Counted from the stretch's first letter, positions 53,464 to 62,892 are shown. The stretch is DNA of 64,000 nucleotides from JBECKX01 sp964468475 (GCA_964468475.1 CAYXUL010000011.1:1-64000), one strand, 5' to 3'. Made by a program: numbers and translations. The notes: a model not told the origin generated them from the letters alone.

Positions 53464-55022
53464 TGAGACACTTAAGTAGAAAATCAGCGCTCTTGCAGCC
53501 CCTCGCTTTGCTGCTTGTCGCGATTATTGTGGCGCTCTCCTTGAGCTGCAGCAGTGAACCCACGCAACCCGGCAATCAGGTTTCGGGCAGTGTCAATATC
53601 ACCATTCCGAAATCTTCGCTGGTGGAGCGTATCGATGTGATTCGCCTTCAGGTTATCCAGAACGATCAGATTGTTGACTCGCGGGAAACTCAATTGGTCA
53701 ACGGGAAGTTCGACTTCGGAACCTTCTCGATTCCTACCGGAGACGTCATTTTTTCAGCCCAGGCCGTTGAGCTTCCGACCGACGGTGGTCTGGAGAAGGT
53801 GCTCTACTCCAACAACGTAAGTGTGCACGTTAATGACGGCGACAATGTGACCGTGCCATTGACTCTTCTTCCCGCGGTTCCCATGGTCAAATTGACTCCA
53901 TTCCACGATCAGGCTGCGGTGCAGACTACCTACACCACGACACTGGAGTTATGGAACATCAGCTCATTTAACCACGGCATGTTTCGGATCGACTATGATC
54001 CCGACTTCTTTGAGTTTGGCGGCGCGGTGCAGGCCAACTCGCAGTGGGGGGATCTGGAGATTCTCGCCTCATTCAACACCGGTGAAGTGATACTTACCGT
54101 CAATCGCCTGAACGGTTTGCAAACGATTCCCGATAGCACCGAATTGATCACGATAAACTTCAACACGTTGAGTCTGGGTACCAAAACCCTTGATCTTTCT
54201 GTCGATGCGCTGTCAAATAACAGCGGCATAGTACCTGAATTTGCATCAGGACTCGTTTACGTCGACGATGCAACCGTCGATATCGTGCCGAACGACCAGG
54301 TTGGTACTTTGCACGGTAGTGTGCGCAACGCCCAGAACAATTTACCGGTAGTAGGTGCACTGGTAACCATTACCGGCCCGGTATCTAACGAAACTACTAC
54401 CGATGCGATGGGACAGTATCAGTTTGCTGACCTTCCTTTCGGCACGTATCGACTTGAGGTATCGGCTGAGGGCTATATTACTCGCGCCAGTACCCAGGAG
54501 ATTAATGCGACTGATGAACAGGTGGACATCTCGCTCTCAACGTCACTGGGAGCGGATCAATACCGCATCGTCCTGACCTGGGGCGCTGAACCAAAAGACC
54601 TGGATGCACACTTCTATACGCTGGTCGACAACATTGTCTACCACGTCTACTTCAGCGACCTCGGTGCACAAGACTCGCTGCCGTACGCTACCTTAGACCA
54701 CGACAGCACTGAAGGCTACGGTCCCGAGACGATTACCGTGTACAGTCAAGTTGGCCCGATTACCTTCGCCGTTCACAACTATTCGCAGTTTAGTGATGCT
54801 TCGGCGCCCAAGTTTGCGGTCTCGGAAGCTCATGTCGATTTGTATCGCGGAAACCAACTGCTGCAGGCCTTTGATGTGTCACCATCAGCTACCCAGGAGT
54901 GGTGGCACGTGTTCGACATAAGCATTGATGGCGTGGTTACGGTGATCAACACCTATTCCGACAGTCCACCGGTCTTTGCCTTTGCCAGAATGTCGGACAG
55001 TCCGACGAAGATAGAAAAATAG
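53463..55022 (+). CDS. Lipoprotein with cohesin-like and carboxypeptidase-regulatory-like domains
   Basis: 519 residues. Lipobox IVALSLSC (Cys about 29). Residues about 38-135 are a beta domain; 140-270 resemble a cohesin or Ig-like fold (GMFRIDYDPDFFEFGGAVQ, GEVILTVNRLNGLQTIPDST). Residues about 280-360 are a carboxypeptidase-regulatory-like beta sandwich (LHGSVRNAQNNLPVVGALVTITG, GQYQFADLPFGTYRLEVSAEGY). The rest (YRIVLTWGAEPKDLDAHFY...) resembles a YfaP-type domain. It probably sits on the outer membrane surface as a binding or adhesion protein. Start overlaps the barrel gene's stop (TAATG). Confidence 0.78.
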   Translation: MRHLSRKSALLQPLALLLVAIIVALSLSCSSEPTQPGNQVSGSVNITIPKSSLVERIDVIRLQVIQNDQIVDSRETQLVNGKFDFGTFSIPTGDVIFSAQAVELPTDGGLEKVLYSNNVSVHVNDGDNVTVPLTLLPAVPMVKLTPFHDQAAVQTTYTTTLELWNISSFNHGMFRIDYDPDFFEFGGAVQANSQWGDLEILASFNTGEVILTVNRLNGLQTIPDSTELITINFNTLSLGTKTLDLSVDALSNNSGIVPEFASGLVYVDDATVDIVPNDQVGTLHGSVRNAQNNLPVVGALVTITGPVSNETTTDAMGQYQFADLPFGTYRLEVSAEGYITRASTQEINATDEQVDISLSTSLGADQYRIVLTWGAEPKDLDAHFYTLVDNIVYHVYFSDLGAQDSLPYATLDHDSTEGYGPETITVYSQVGPITFAVHNYSQFSDASAPKFAVSEAHVDLYRGNQLLQAFDVSPSATQEWWHVFDISIDGVVTVINTYSDSPPVFAFARMSDSPTKIEK

Positions 55023-55049
55023 GGTCGCCCCTGTAGAACCAGCTCTTTT

Positions 55050-55087
55050 GAACGGCGCCTCCAATTCGGAGCGCCGTTCATATTTTT
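55050..55087 (+). terminator. Rho-independent terminator of the envelope operon
   Basis: GAACGGCG (55050-55057) pairs with CGCCGTTC (55072-55079), extended by an inner CTCC/GGAG stem with one bulge, and is followed by ATATTTTTGC. It lies 28 bases after the lipoprotein stop. Confidence 0.85.
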
Positions 55088-55088
55088 G

Positions 55089-56309
55089 CTATTCCTTTGG
55101 TTCTGATTCTTCGAGAAAAGGTAACTCTGATTCGCCCTGCTCGACAGCTTCGGCGCCTTCGCCCTCGATCCCTCTTTGAGTGCGCAAATCTTCGATTTTT
55201 TCCAGAACTTTTTCAAGTTGCCGACTGCGCACCCCCGATACCGCCTGATATCCACGCATGGCGGTATCAAGCTGACCTCCAAGCTTCTCCAATTTCTCAA
55301 CGAATTTTGCCCACTGTTGATTGAACTCGCTGTAGAGATTTAGCATCTGCCGTGAGGTCTTTGCCATTGAGAAGTTGTCTATCGCCTGTCTGATCACCGC
55401 CAGAATCGCATACAAGGTCAAGGGTGAGCACACGATCACCTTTTTCCTTAGCGCATCGTCCAGCAAACTCGAGTCCTGCTCATGGATAAACGCGTACACC
55501 TGCTCATTGGGAATGAACATCAGGGCATAGTCAACCGTGTTCTGCTCCGGATTGATGTAGTCCCGCGACGACACCGCCCTGATATGCTCCTTGATATCTC
55601 TTATGAACGCGGAGCTGTATTGACTCTTGCCCGTATCAGTTTCGTCCTCGAGATAGCGCAGGTAGTTATCGAGCGGAAACTTTACATCCATGTTCAGGAC
55701 CTGCCCCTGTGGTAACGGGAACGTGAAATCTGGCCGGGTACCTGCTCCCTCGATCGTTTTCTGCTTTTCGTAATTGACTCCCTCGATGAAGCCCGCCAGC
55801 CGCAAAACATCCTCGGCCATGCGTTCACCCCATTGCCCGCGTGCTTTGGTCGATGCCAGCGCTTCTCGCAACGAGTTGGCAGTCTGCATCAATCGCTGCA
55901 CCTGCTGCTGTTGCGATTCAAGATTGCTGGTCAGTTGCCCGAATTTCTCAGAGCGATCCTTCTCCAACGAGGTCATCAGGTTTTGCACCTTTTCCAACTC
56001 AGTATTCATACTCTTCAATTGCTGGTCGATGAGAGTCTTCTTCGACTCCAGCTCTTTGGCGGTCATCTCGCGGTCACTTTCGAGCAACGATTTGCGGGCC
56101 TTCATAAACTCATCGCTGGCTCTTGAAAGCACTTCGCTGGAAATGTTGCCGAAACTCAGTTTGAGATGCTCAGTGATCGCATCGAGATCTTTCTGTCGCT
56201 GGATTTCGGTGTCACGATGTTGACGCGACTTAAGCCACAAGGCGACGCCCAACCCGATCAGAAAACCAACTATGAATGTGAGCACTGCTATCAGCAAGGT
56301 GCTGGTCAT
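55089..56309 (-). CDS. rmuC: RmuC family DNA recombination-associated protein
   Basis: 406 residues. One N-terminal membrane helix (LIAVLTFIVGFLIGLGVALWL), a long coiled coil (about 40-150), then the RmuC nuclease-like core: GQWGERMAEDVLRLAGFIEGVNYEKQ, RPDFTFPLPQGQVLNMDVKFPLDNY, YALMFIPNEQVYAFI and VIVCSPLTLYAILAVIRQA. RmuC limits inversions and rearrangements in E. coli and is thought to cut DNA; the conserved PDFT and DVKFP residues fit a PD-(D/E)XK-like site. A promoter-like pair lies just upstream, so it may be separate from the housekeeping block behind it. Confidence 0.93.
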   Translation of the reverse strand: MTSTLLIAVLTFIVGFLIGLGVALWLKSRQHRDTEIQRQKDLDAITEHLKLSFGNISSEVLSRASDEFMKARKSLLESDREMTAKELESKKTLIDQQLKSMNTELEKVQNLMTSLEKDRSEKFGQLTSNLESQQQQVQRLMQTANSLREALASTKARGQWGERMAEDVLRLAGFIEGVNYEKQKTIEGAGTRPDFTFPLPQGQVLNMDVKFPLDNYLRYLEDETDTGKSQYSSAFIRDIKEHIRAVSSRDYINPEQNTVDYALMFIPNEQVYAFIHEQDSSLLDDALRKKVIVCSPLTLYAILAVIRQAIDNFSMAKTSRQMLNLYSEFNQQWAKFVEKLEKLGGQLDTAMRGYQAVSGVRSRQLEKVLEKIEDLRTQRGIEGEGAEAVEQGESELPFLEESEPKE

Positions 56310-56327
56310 CGAATCCTCCTCAGGGAG

Positions 56328-56356
56328 ATATAATGCGCAGTCAACGCCGCCGTCAA
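56328..56356 (-). promoter_or_regulatory. Sigma70-like promoter of rmuC
   Basis: On the minus strand TTGACG (56351-56356), a 17-base spacer and TTATAT (56328-56333). The ribosome site AGGAGG (56315-56320) follows almost at once, giving a very short leader. Confidence 0.35.
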
Positions 56357-56418
56357 GCTACAACTGTATAGGAAATGCGAGTTGCGAAGGCAATCTCCTA
56401 GTGGGGAGGCTGATGGAG

Positions 56419-57180
56419 CTACGATTTCAGGTAGCGATTGAGTGATTCTTTGAACTGTGACCTTTCGATATCGCGACGCAGGGTACCCTCGTATGCGATC
56501 GAGATGTCGCCCGTTTCTTCGCTGACGACGACGCAAATTGCATCCGACTCCTCGGTAATCCCCACCGCCGCCTTGTGTCGCATTCCGTATTCGCTCATGT
56601 AGACCGGATTTTGCGACAATGGTAACATGCAGCCCGCAGCGATCACCGTGTCACCACGAATGATGATAGCGCCGTCATGAAGGGGGGTGTATGGAGTGAA
56701 TATTGTCGTAATCATCTCTGCCGAAACTGTAGTGTTGATCATCTTACCTGACTGTACGAAGTCCTTCAACCCTACTGTGCGCTCCAGCACGATCAGAGCA
56801 CCATGATTGAGAACTGACAGTCGTAACACCGCTTTGGCGATTTCGTCGACGCTGGCGGCTTCCTCGCCGCGATAGAAATAACGCAGTAGCCGCGAATGCC
56901 CGATCCGTGCCAGCCCGCCCCTGATTTCCGGCTGAAACAGAATCACCAGCACTATGAAACCTACTGTAGCCAGATTTGTGAAAAGCCACATCAGTCCCTG
57001 CAACTGGAACCAGTAGGCGAAGAAGGCAATCACGAACAGAAGGATCAGGCCGGTAATCATTTGTGCGGCTCTGGTACCCTTCAAAATCGTAAAGAATTTG
57101 TAGAAGATGTAGGCAACGACGGCGACATCAATCAAATCGACCAGCGAGAACTTGAGAAATTCAAAGCTGAACAATACCAT
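56419..57180 (-). CDS. cdaA: Diadenylate cyclase (c-di-AMP synthase)
   Basis: 253 residues. It joins two ATP to make c-di-AMP. Three N-terminal transmembrane helices (about 10-90) precede the DisA_N/DAC domain, with the catalytic LHDGAIIIRGDTVIAAG near 167 and MRHKAAVGITEESDAICVVVSEE near 203. Length and plan are those of CdaA (about 270). It starts within the stop of folP (TGATG overlap). c-di-AMP controls potassium and osmolyte uptake in other bacteria, so the osmoprotectant transporter in this window could be under its influence; that is inference. Confidence 0.95.
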   Translation of the reverse strand: MVLFSFEFLKFSLVDLIDVAVVAYIFYKFFTILKGTRAAQMITGLILLFVIAFFAYWFQLQGLMWLFTNLATVGFIVLVILFQPEIRGGLARIGHSRLLRYFYRGEEAASVDEIAKAVLRLSVLNHGALIVLERTVGLKDFVQSGKMINTTVSAEMITTIFTPYTPLHDGAIIIRGDTVIAAGCMLPLSQNPVYMSEYGMRHKAAVGITEESDAICVVVSEETGDISIAYEGTLRRDIERSQFKESLNRYLKS

Positions 57181-58037
57181 CAGACACTCTTCCTCAAACG
57201 TAAAGCCATGTCGGCGGCCTGTCGGGTTTCGGCAACATCGTGAACCCGCACGGCGGCGGCGCCATAGAGTACGGCCGAAACTGCAACCGCGATTGAACCG
57301 GTCACACGATATCCAACTTCCGCGCCAGTGACTCCACCTATGAACGACTTCCGTGAGGCGCCGATTAACACCGGATAACCCAGCTCAGCGAACTCGGCAG
57401 TGGACTTCACCAACAGCAGATTACCCTGCACGTTCTTTCCGAAGCCGATTCCCGGATCGATCATGATTTTCTCATGTTTTATCCCTGCCGCTTCAGCCCG
57501 CGTTGCGGCAGCCCGCAGATAGTCGCGGACCTCCCTCACCAGATCTTCATAGTCGGTGTCTTTTTGCATTACTTTTGGAGTACCGCGCTTGTGCATCAGG
57601 ATGACGCCGGCATCGTGCGCAGCAATCACGCCGGCCATTCGCTCATCACCTTCAAGGGCAGTAATATCGTTCACAATACTACAGCCTGCATTCAGTGCGG
57701 CCTCTGCCACCTGTGCCTTGTAGGTATCGACGGAAGTCGGGATTCCAAGCCGTGGAGCAATTCGCTCAATTACGGGGATAACGCGCTGTAGTTCCTCGTC
57801 TGCAGTAACCGGATCGGCCCCCGGGCGAGTGGATTCGCCACCGACATCAATGATGTCGGCGCCGTACATCTCAAGTTTGAGCGCCTGTTCCACAGCTTTT
57901 TCGACCGAGAGAAACTGGCCACCATCGGAAAAAGAATCGGGAGTGACGTTAATCACTCCCATAACAATAGTCTTGTCTGTTCTCCGAAAGAGAGAAGCTA
58001 TATCGAAGCGCTTTCCTACCTGCGTGCCTGAATTCAT
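57180..58037 (-). CDS. folP: Dihydropteroate synthase
   Basis: 285 residues. It condenses p-aminobenzoate with dihydropterin pyrophosphate in folate synthesis. Motifs: IVMGVINVTPDSFSDGGQF, DIIDVGGESTRPGA, SIVNDITALEGD, IMIDPGIGFGKN, PVLIGASRKSF and VRVHDVAETRQAADM. Length is normal. It overlaps ftsH by 4 bases (ATGA) and cdaA by 1. The folP-cdaA pairing is widespread. Confidence 0.97.
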   Translation of the reverse strand: MNSGTQVGKRFDIASLFRRTDKTIVMGVINVTPDSFSDGGQFLSVEKAVEQALKLEMYGADIIDVGGESTRPGADPVTADEELQRVIPVIERIAPRLGIPTSVDTYKAQVAEAALNAGCSIVNDITALEGDERMAGVIAAHDAGVILMHKRGTPKVMQKDTDYEDLVREVRDYLRAAATRAEAAGIKHEKIMIDPGIGFGKNVQGNLLLVKSTAEFAELGYPVLIGASRKSFIGGVTGAEVGYRVTGSIAVAVSAVLYGAAAVRVHDVAETRQAADMALRLRKSV

Positions 58038-59965
58038 GTCTTTTCAGTTGGATTGACCGGGGTTTTCTCCAGTTTCTCACCCTTCAAAATAAGATCAATC
58101 TCTTCACTGTCAAGAATCTCGTGCTCGAGTAGTGCCGTGGCCAGCAAGTGAAGCTTGTCAAGGTTCGCCTGGAGCAGTTCTTCGGCGTGGTTGTAAGCGT
58201 TTTCCACAATGACACGCACAGAATCGTCAATTTGCCGGGCTGTTTGCTCAGAGTAATCGCGGTGTTGCTGGATTTCGCGTCCGAGGAACACCTCCTCACG
58301 TGTCTTGCCGAATGTCAACGGTCCCAGCAGCTCGGTCATTCCCCAGGAACATACCATCTTGCGCGCGAGATCGGTAGCTCGCTCGATATCATTGCCCGCG
58401 CCGGTAGTAAGCTGCTCAAAAACAAGTTTCTCGGCTGCGCGGCCGCCCATCAGGTAGACCAGCTTGGTCTCGAGATATTCCTTTGAGTAAGTATGCTTCT
58501 CTTCGACTGGCAGGAAACTGGTCACGCCCAGCGCCAGGCCACGCGGAATGATGGTCACTTTGTAGACCGGGTCAGCTTTTGGCAGTAGCTTGCCAACCAG
58601 GGCATGTCCGGCCTCGTGATACGCTGTCGTGCGCTTTTCCTCTTCAGAAATCACCAGGGATCTGCGTTCGGCGCCCATCATCACCTTGTCCTTGGCCATC
58701 TCGAAGTCGATCATCCCGACCCGGTCGGCATTACGTCGCGCTGCCAGCAGCGCCGCCTCGTTTACCACATTGGCCAAATCGGCACCGGAAAGGCCGGGGG
58801 TGCCGCGGGCGATAATCTCCGCGATAACTTCATCCGCCACATTGATTTTGCGCATGTGAACTTTGAGGATTCCCTCGCGACCCTTCACATCAGGTAAATT
58901 GACTACAATCTGCCTATCGAAACGGCCCGGACGCAGAAGGGCCGGATCAAGAACGTCGGGTCTATTGGTAGCGGCGATCAGAATAACGCCTTCATTCGAT
59001 TCAAAACCGTCCATTTCCACCAACAACTGATTGAGCGTCTGCTCGCGCTCATCGTGCCCGCCACCCAGACCGGCGCCGCGGAGTCTGCCGACAGCGTCGA
59101 TCTCGTCGATGAAAATAATGCAAGGTGCATTCTTCTTGCCCTGGTCAAACAGATCACGCACACGGGAAGCGCCCACGCCCACGAACATCTCCACAAAGTC
59201 GGAACCCGACATCGAGAAGAAAGGCACTCCGGCTTCACCGGCAACCGCTCGCGCCAGCAAAGTCTTGCCTGTTCCGGGGGGACCCACCAGCAGTGCGCCC
59301 TTGGGAATCTTGCCGCCCAATTTTTGGAATTTCCCCGGCTCTTTCAGGAATTCGATGATTTCAGCCAGTTCTTCCTTGGCTTCGTCAGCGCCCGCGACAT
59401 CGTTGAATGTCACCTTGGGGCGGTCTTCGGTCAAGAGTTTCGCTTTCGATTTGCCGAAAGAGAATAGTCCTTTAGGTCCACCGCCCTGCATCTGTCGCAT
59501 GATAAATACCCACAGCAGTATGATCAACAAGATCGGCGCAAGCGTGATCAGGTATCCCACCCAACCGCTATCAGACTTCTCCGCGCTAATCTCCACACCC
59601 TTCTTGGTCATCTTCTCGACCAGGCCGGTGTCTGCAAAAGGTATACGCGCCACAAACTTCTTGTTGCCCTTTACATCACTCTTGAATTCACCCCTGATTT
59701 CGCGGTCTACAAATGTGACTTTGGAAATGTTCCCCTGATCCAGTTGCTTGAGCAACTCCGAATAACTAATCTCGGAGCCCTCACCGCCGGGGGACGAAAG
59801 GTAGCGAAGTGCAATGAATACGATCAGAAGAAAAACCAGCCAGAAGACAATCGTCTTGGAGTTTTTCTTCCAATTAGGGCCCTCCGGTTTCTTCTCCGGA
59901 TCTTCGTTTCTTTGAGGGGGACGAGGCGGCAAATCGGGGCCACGTCGCTGCTGTCTATCGTCCAA
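58034..59965 (-). CDS. ftsH: ATP-dependent zinc metalloprotease FtsH
   Basis: 643 residues, inner membrane protease that degrades unstable membrane and regulatory proteins. Two transmembrane helices (about 37-55 and 130-150) flank a periplasmic domain. The AAA module has GPPGTGKTLLARAVAGEAGVP, IIFIDEIDAVGR and the second region of homology ATNRPDVLDPALLRPGRFD. The zinc site is TAYHEAGHALVG near 445. Full length. Between hpt and folP in the usual tilS-hpt-ftsH-folP order. Confidence 0.98.
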   Translation of the reverse strand: MDDRQQRRGPDLPPRPPQRNEDPEKKPEGPNWKKNSKTIVFWLVFLLIVFIALRYLSSPGGEGSEISYSELLKQLDQGNISKVTFVDREIRGEFKSDVKGNKKFVARIPFADTGLVEKMTKKGVEISAEKSDSGWVGYLITLAPILLIILLWVFIMRQMQGGGPKGLFSFGKSKAKLLTEDRPKVTFNDVAGADEAKEELAEIIEFLKEPGKFQKLGGKIPKGALLVGPPGTGKTLLARAVAGEAGVPFFSMSGSDFVEMFVGVGASRVRDLFDQGKKNAPCIIFIDEIDAVGRLRGAGLGGGHDEREQTLNQLLVEMDGFESNEGVILIAATNRPDVLDPALLRPGRFDRQIVVNLPDVKGREGILKVHMRKINVADEVIAEIIARGTPGLSGADLANVVNEAALLAARRNADRVGMIDFEMAKDKVMMGAERRSLVISEEEKRTTAYHEAGHALVGKLLPKADPVYKVTIIPRGLALGVTSFLPVEEKHTYSKEYLETKLVYLMGGRAAEKLVFEQLTTGAGNDIERATDLARKMVCSWGMTELLGPLTFGKTREEVFLGREIQQHRDYSEQTARQIDDSVRVIVENAYNHAEELLQANLDKLHLLATALLEHEILDSEEIDLILKGEKLEKTPVNPTEKT

Positions 59966-59986
59966 TTTTGCTTTTCTCCACTTAAA

Positions 59987-60484
59987 TCAACTGTTCAATT
60001 CCAACCGGTTTAACACTGCTATAAATGGCAGGTTCCTGTACTTTTCCGAGTAGTCTAATCCGAATCCTACTACGAAATCCGTGTCTATATCAAACCCTAC
60101 GTACTTCAACGGTACATCGGTCTTGCGGTTGCCACTTTTGTTCAGCAAAGTGACTACATTGACCGATTTCGGCTTTGCCAGCTCGAAATCCGCCAACATG
60201 ATACGAAGTGTCAGCCCGGAATCAACAATATCCTCGACAAGCAAAACGTGCCGATTGCGAATATCGACTGACAGGTTCTTAAATAGATCGACTGTACCAG
60301 AGCTCTCGTGCGAATCTCCATAGGAGCGAGCTGAGATGAAATCAATCTCCAGATCAAATTCCAGCTGCAAGGCCAACTGCGCCAAAAAGATAAAACTTCC
60401 TTTAAGCGTACCCAGCAGCACGGGATTCTTATCGCGGTAGTCTTGCGTGATTTCCCTGGCCAATTCGGCGATTCTCTGGTTCAA
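59987..60484 (-). CDS. hpt: Hypoxanthine phosphoribosyltransferase, start codon unclear
   Basis: 165 residues from TTG 60484. It salvages hypoxanthine or guanine with PRPP. Motifs: LLGTLKGSFIFLAQL, the PRPP loop VLLVEDIVDSGLTL, DFVVGFGLDYSEKYRNLPF. Codons upstream in the same frame read IKRDYRVLLEPEEL and continue the family homology, but they contain no ATG, GTG or TTG before a stop. An ATC at 60523 aligns with the Met of E. coli Hpt, and an ATC at 60538 has GGAGGT 8 bases upstream. True start may thus be a rare AUC codon, or the sequence has an error. Translation from either would overlap the end of tilS. Confidence 0.9.
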   Translation of the reverse strand: MNQRIAELAREITQDYRDKNPVLLGTLKGSFIFLAQLALQLEFDLEIDFISARSYGDSHESSGTVDLFKNLSVDIRNRHVLLVEDIVDSGLTLRIMLADFELAKPKSVNVVTLLNKSGNRKTDVPLKYVGFDIDTDFVVGFGLDYSEKYRNLPFIAVLNRLELNS

Positions 60485-60512
60485 TTCCTCAGGCTCAAGG
60501 AGGACTCTGTAA

Positions 60513-61919
60513 TCACGCTTGATCTCGTACGACCCGATAAGGCCTGACCTCCAGTTTCATTAGGCGTCTGGTGCGCTCAGTCACTTTGTAATTATCGGCA
60601 ATTTCGTGACCGATAACCCAAACAACATTCTCTTTCTGTTTTGCCTCGCTGCATAAAAGCGGAATCTCTTCGCGCAGGGGTCGATCCACCTTGCGATCAA
60701 CGAAGAAGTCCGCAAGTGTCTTGCTTCCCTGCATTCCCAGTGGCTTGATACTGTCACCTCTGCGAATAGTGCGCACCATCAACCTGCGTGGAAGCTTGTC
60801 TGCATCAAGGTAGATGCTTCTGTTTTTCCCTCGACGCAGTGATTTCTCCGAAATCCGTGACCGGGCTTGCAGCTCTGATCTCAGCCGCAAACCGAATGGC
60901 TTCAAGATAGTGACACCGGGTATTTCTACTACAATCGGCCGGCAGCTAACTCGTCCGTGGTAGAAATAAAGCCTGTCGCCGCAAACTTCAGCGGAAATAC
61001 CGCTCTTAAGATCAACGCGACCACTGCCTCGCTCCACTGCGCCAAGAACGCGCTCGACGACCGCTTGCTCAAATTCCTGCAAAGAGCCGCTGAGATTTTC
61101 GAAGCACAGCGCGATCATAATGCGCGCGATCAGTGGATGATATTGGCGAATATGGGTCAAATCAAGGACTATTTTCTCGAATGCAGTTCTTGACGCTATC
61201 TTTTCCAATTCGCGCCCGGCAGTTTCTCTCAGGAACGACTCATGTTCGGCGAAAATGGATCCTGCCCGATGAATATTCCCACCAACTGCATTGCCGAATA
61301 ACTCCTGCAGCAGCGGCAGCAGGCGCTTTCTCACTTTATTGCGAAGGTATTTATCTACAAGGTTTGACTTGTCGATTCGAAATCGAAACCCACCTTGCTC
61401 CAAAAAGCCTTCGATATCTGCTCTGGGGCAATTGAGAAGCGGCCGGATGATGCGTCCACTCATTTCCGCCATTCCGCTCATGCCGAAAGTCCCGGCGCCG
61501 CGGGCAAGGTGCATCAGGATAGTCTCCACGTTATCGTCCCGATTGTGGCCGACAGCGATATATTCGTAACTCTCCCGCTCACAAAGTTCATTAAAGAAAT
61601 CATAGCGTAGCCTGCGCGCCCACTGTTGCAGATTGGTCGATCGCGGCTGCTTGCGTGCCCGCTTGCGGTGGAGTCTGACCTTCAGCTCGCTGCATAGTTC
61701 GCGACAGAACATCTCGTCATCTTCTGAATCCTTGCCACGCAAACGGTAGTTTACGTGAGCTGCCCCTAACGAGATAGAGTCGTCTTCCTGCATCTCTCGG
61801 TGCAGCAATCGCAGCAGCGCGACTGAGTCTGGTCCACCGGAGAGCCCAACCAGGATCTTTGCCTTGCCGAGTGATCTCCGGGCCAGGAATCGTTTGATTT
61901 CCTGTTGACAAGCATGCAT
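60513..61919 (-). CDS. tilS: tRNA(Ile)-lysidine synthetase
   Basis: 468 residues from ATG 61919. It attaches lysine to C34 of the CAU-anticodon tRNA-Ile so that it reads AUA. PP-loop GLSGGPDSVALLRLL near 25-39, AAHVNYRLRGKDSEDDEMFC, AVGHNRDDNVETILMHLARG, GMSGMAEMSGRIIRPLL, and the C-terminal TilS substrate-binding region. The longer frame to 61985 adds 22 residues (WNFRYNCYWQ...) that TilS proteins lack. It heads the block tilS-hpt-ftsH-folP-cdaA. Confidence 0.95.
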   Translation of the reverse strand: MHACQQEIKRFLARRSLGKAKILVGLSGGPDSVALLRLLHREMQEDDSISLGAAHVNYRLRGKDSEDDEMFCRELCSELKVRLHRKRARKQPRSTNLQQWARRLRYDFFNELCERESYEYIAVGHNRDDNVETILMHLARGAGTFGMSGMAEMSGRIIRPLLNCPRADIEGFLEQGGFRFRIDKSNLVDKYLRNKVRKRLLPLLQELFGNAVGGNIHRAGSIFAEHESFLRETAGRELEKIASRTAFEKIVLDLTHIRQYHPLIARIMIALCFENLSGSLQEFEQAVVERVLGAVERGSGRVDLKSGISAEVCGDRLYFYHGRVSCRPIVVEIPGVTILKPFGLRLRSELQARSRISEKSLRRGKNRSIYLDADKLPRRLMVRTIRRGDSIKPLGMQGSKTLADFFVDRKVDRPLREEIPLLCSEAKQKENVVWVIGHEIADNYKVTERTRRLMKLEVRPYRVVRDQA

Positions 61920-62025
61920 CTCAACGTACAATATTATTGGTAACACGTACTTTTGCCAGTAGCAATTGTAGCGGAAATTCCACATTCACTACCAGCCAAA
62001 GACTATTGAACGGAGAGCCCTAGCA

Positions 62026-62892
62026 ATGATCGCTGTCAGGTTGACAAGCCGAGTGCTCCGAACCGCCGCCACGGCGCTAATCCTGGTGCTGGCAAGCGTG
62101 GATCTTGTTAGCGCCCAGCAAGCGACTGTTGAATTTGAGCCGGTGACGGTGGCGCCGGGTGATCACTCCTACTTCCGGATTGTGCTGGATAACAGCGTTC
62201 CGGTTGCGGCTGCAAGAATACCGCTGCTGCTTCCCAGCGTTGACTTGACCATAGACTCCGTCTCGTTCCGTTACACGGTAGCACCAGATTTTAATCTCTA
62301 CTCGCGCTTCAACAACAACGATCGCCGCAATTTCATCCTTTTCTTGCCGAATCTGAATTACATCCCTACTGTCGATCCGCCGGGAGGAGAGCTTTGTCGA
62401 GTCTACTTCACCGTGGACCGATATGCTCCGGCCGGATCGATCCCGATAGATACTTTCACGAACAGGCAGTATGTGGGAGAAATCGAGATCGTTGATCGGC
62501 TGGAGTTAAGCGACGATCTGGGTAACGTTATCCTGCCCGATTTCCATGCCGGAGAGATCATTGTTCAGAGTTCCGGGGATATCGATACTACTTCTGATCA
62601 GGGCCAGAATCCAACCGAAACCCTTCCGACCAGCTTCGCACTGCGTCAGAACTACCCCAATCCCTTTAATCCTACAACCAGAATAATTTTCTCGCTGCCG
62701 TACAGCAGCGAGATATCACTGATTGTGTATGACGATGTCGGCAGGCAAATTGAAGTCCTCGGAAAAGGAACCTACCCTCCGGGAAGACAATCAGTGGAGT
62801 GGGACGCTACTGATAGGCCCAGTGGAATCTACTTTTACCGCCTGAAAACCCCGCAGGGCACCCTTTCGCGCAAGATGGTTGTAATCAAGTAG
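62026..62892 (+). CDS. Secreted protein with cohesin-like domain and C-terminal sorting domain
   Basis: 288 residues. Signal peptide (TAATALILVLASVDLVSA). Residues about 33-175 form a cohesin-like beta domain: APGDHSYFRIVLDNSVPVAA, ARIPLLLPS, GGELCRVYFTVD. After a Thr/Asp/Gln linker comes the C-terminal domain (about 205-288): LRQNYPNPFNPTTRIIFSLP, LIVYDDVGRQIEVLG, WDATDRPSGIYFYRL and RKMVVIK. This is a standard type-IX-like sorting tail, matching that of the giant protein at the window's start. GGAG lies 10 bases ahead of ATG 62026. Small, probably surface-anchored, possibly a cohesin partner for dockerin proteins; that role is inference. Confidence 0.85.
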   Translation: MIAVRLTSRVLRTAATALILVLASVDLVSAQQATVEFEPVTVAPGDHSYFRIVLDNSVPVAAARIPLLLPSVDLTIDSVSFRYTVAPDFNLYSRFNNNDRRNFILFLPNLNYIPTVDPPGGELCRVYFTVDRYAPAGSIPIDTFTNRQYVGEIEIVDRLELSDDLGNVILPDFHAGEIIVQSSGDIDTTSDQGQNPTETLPTSFALRQNYPNPFNPTTRIIFSLPYSSEISLIVYDDVGRQIEVLGKGTYPPGRQSVEWDATDRPSGIYFYRLKTPQGTLSRKMVVIK

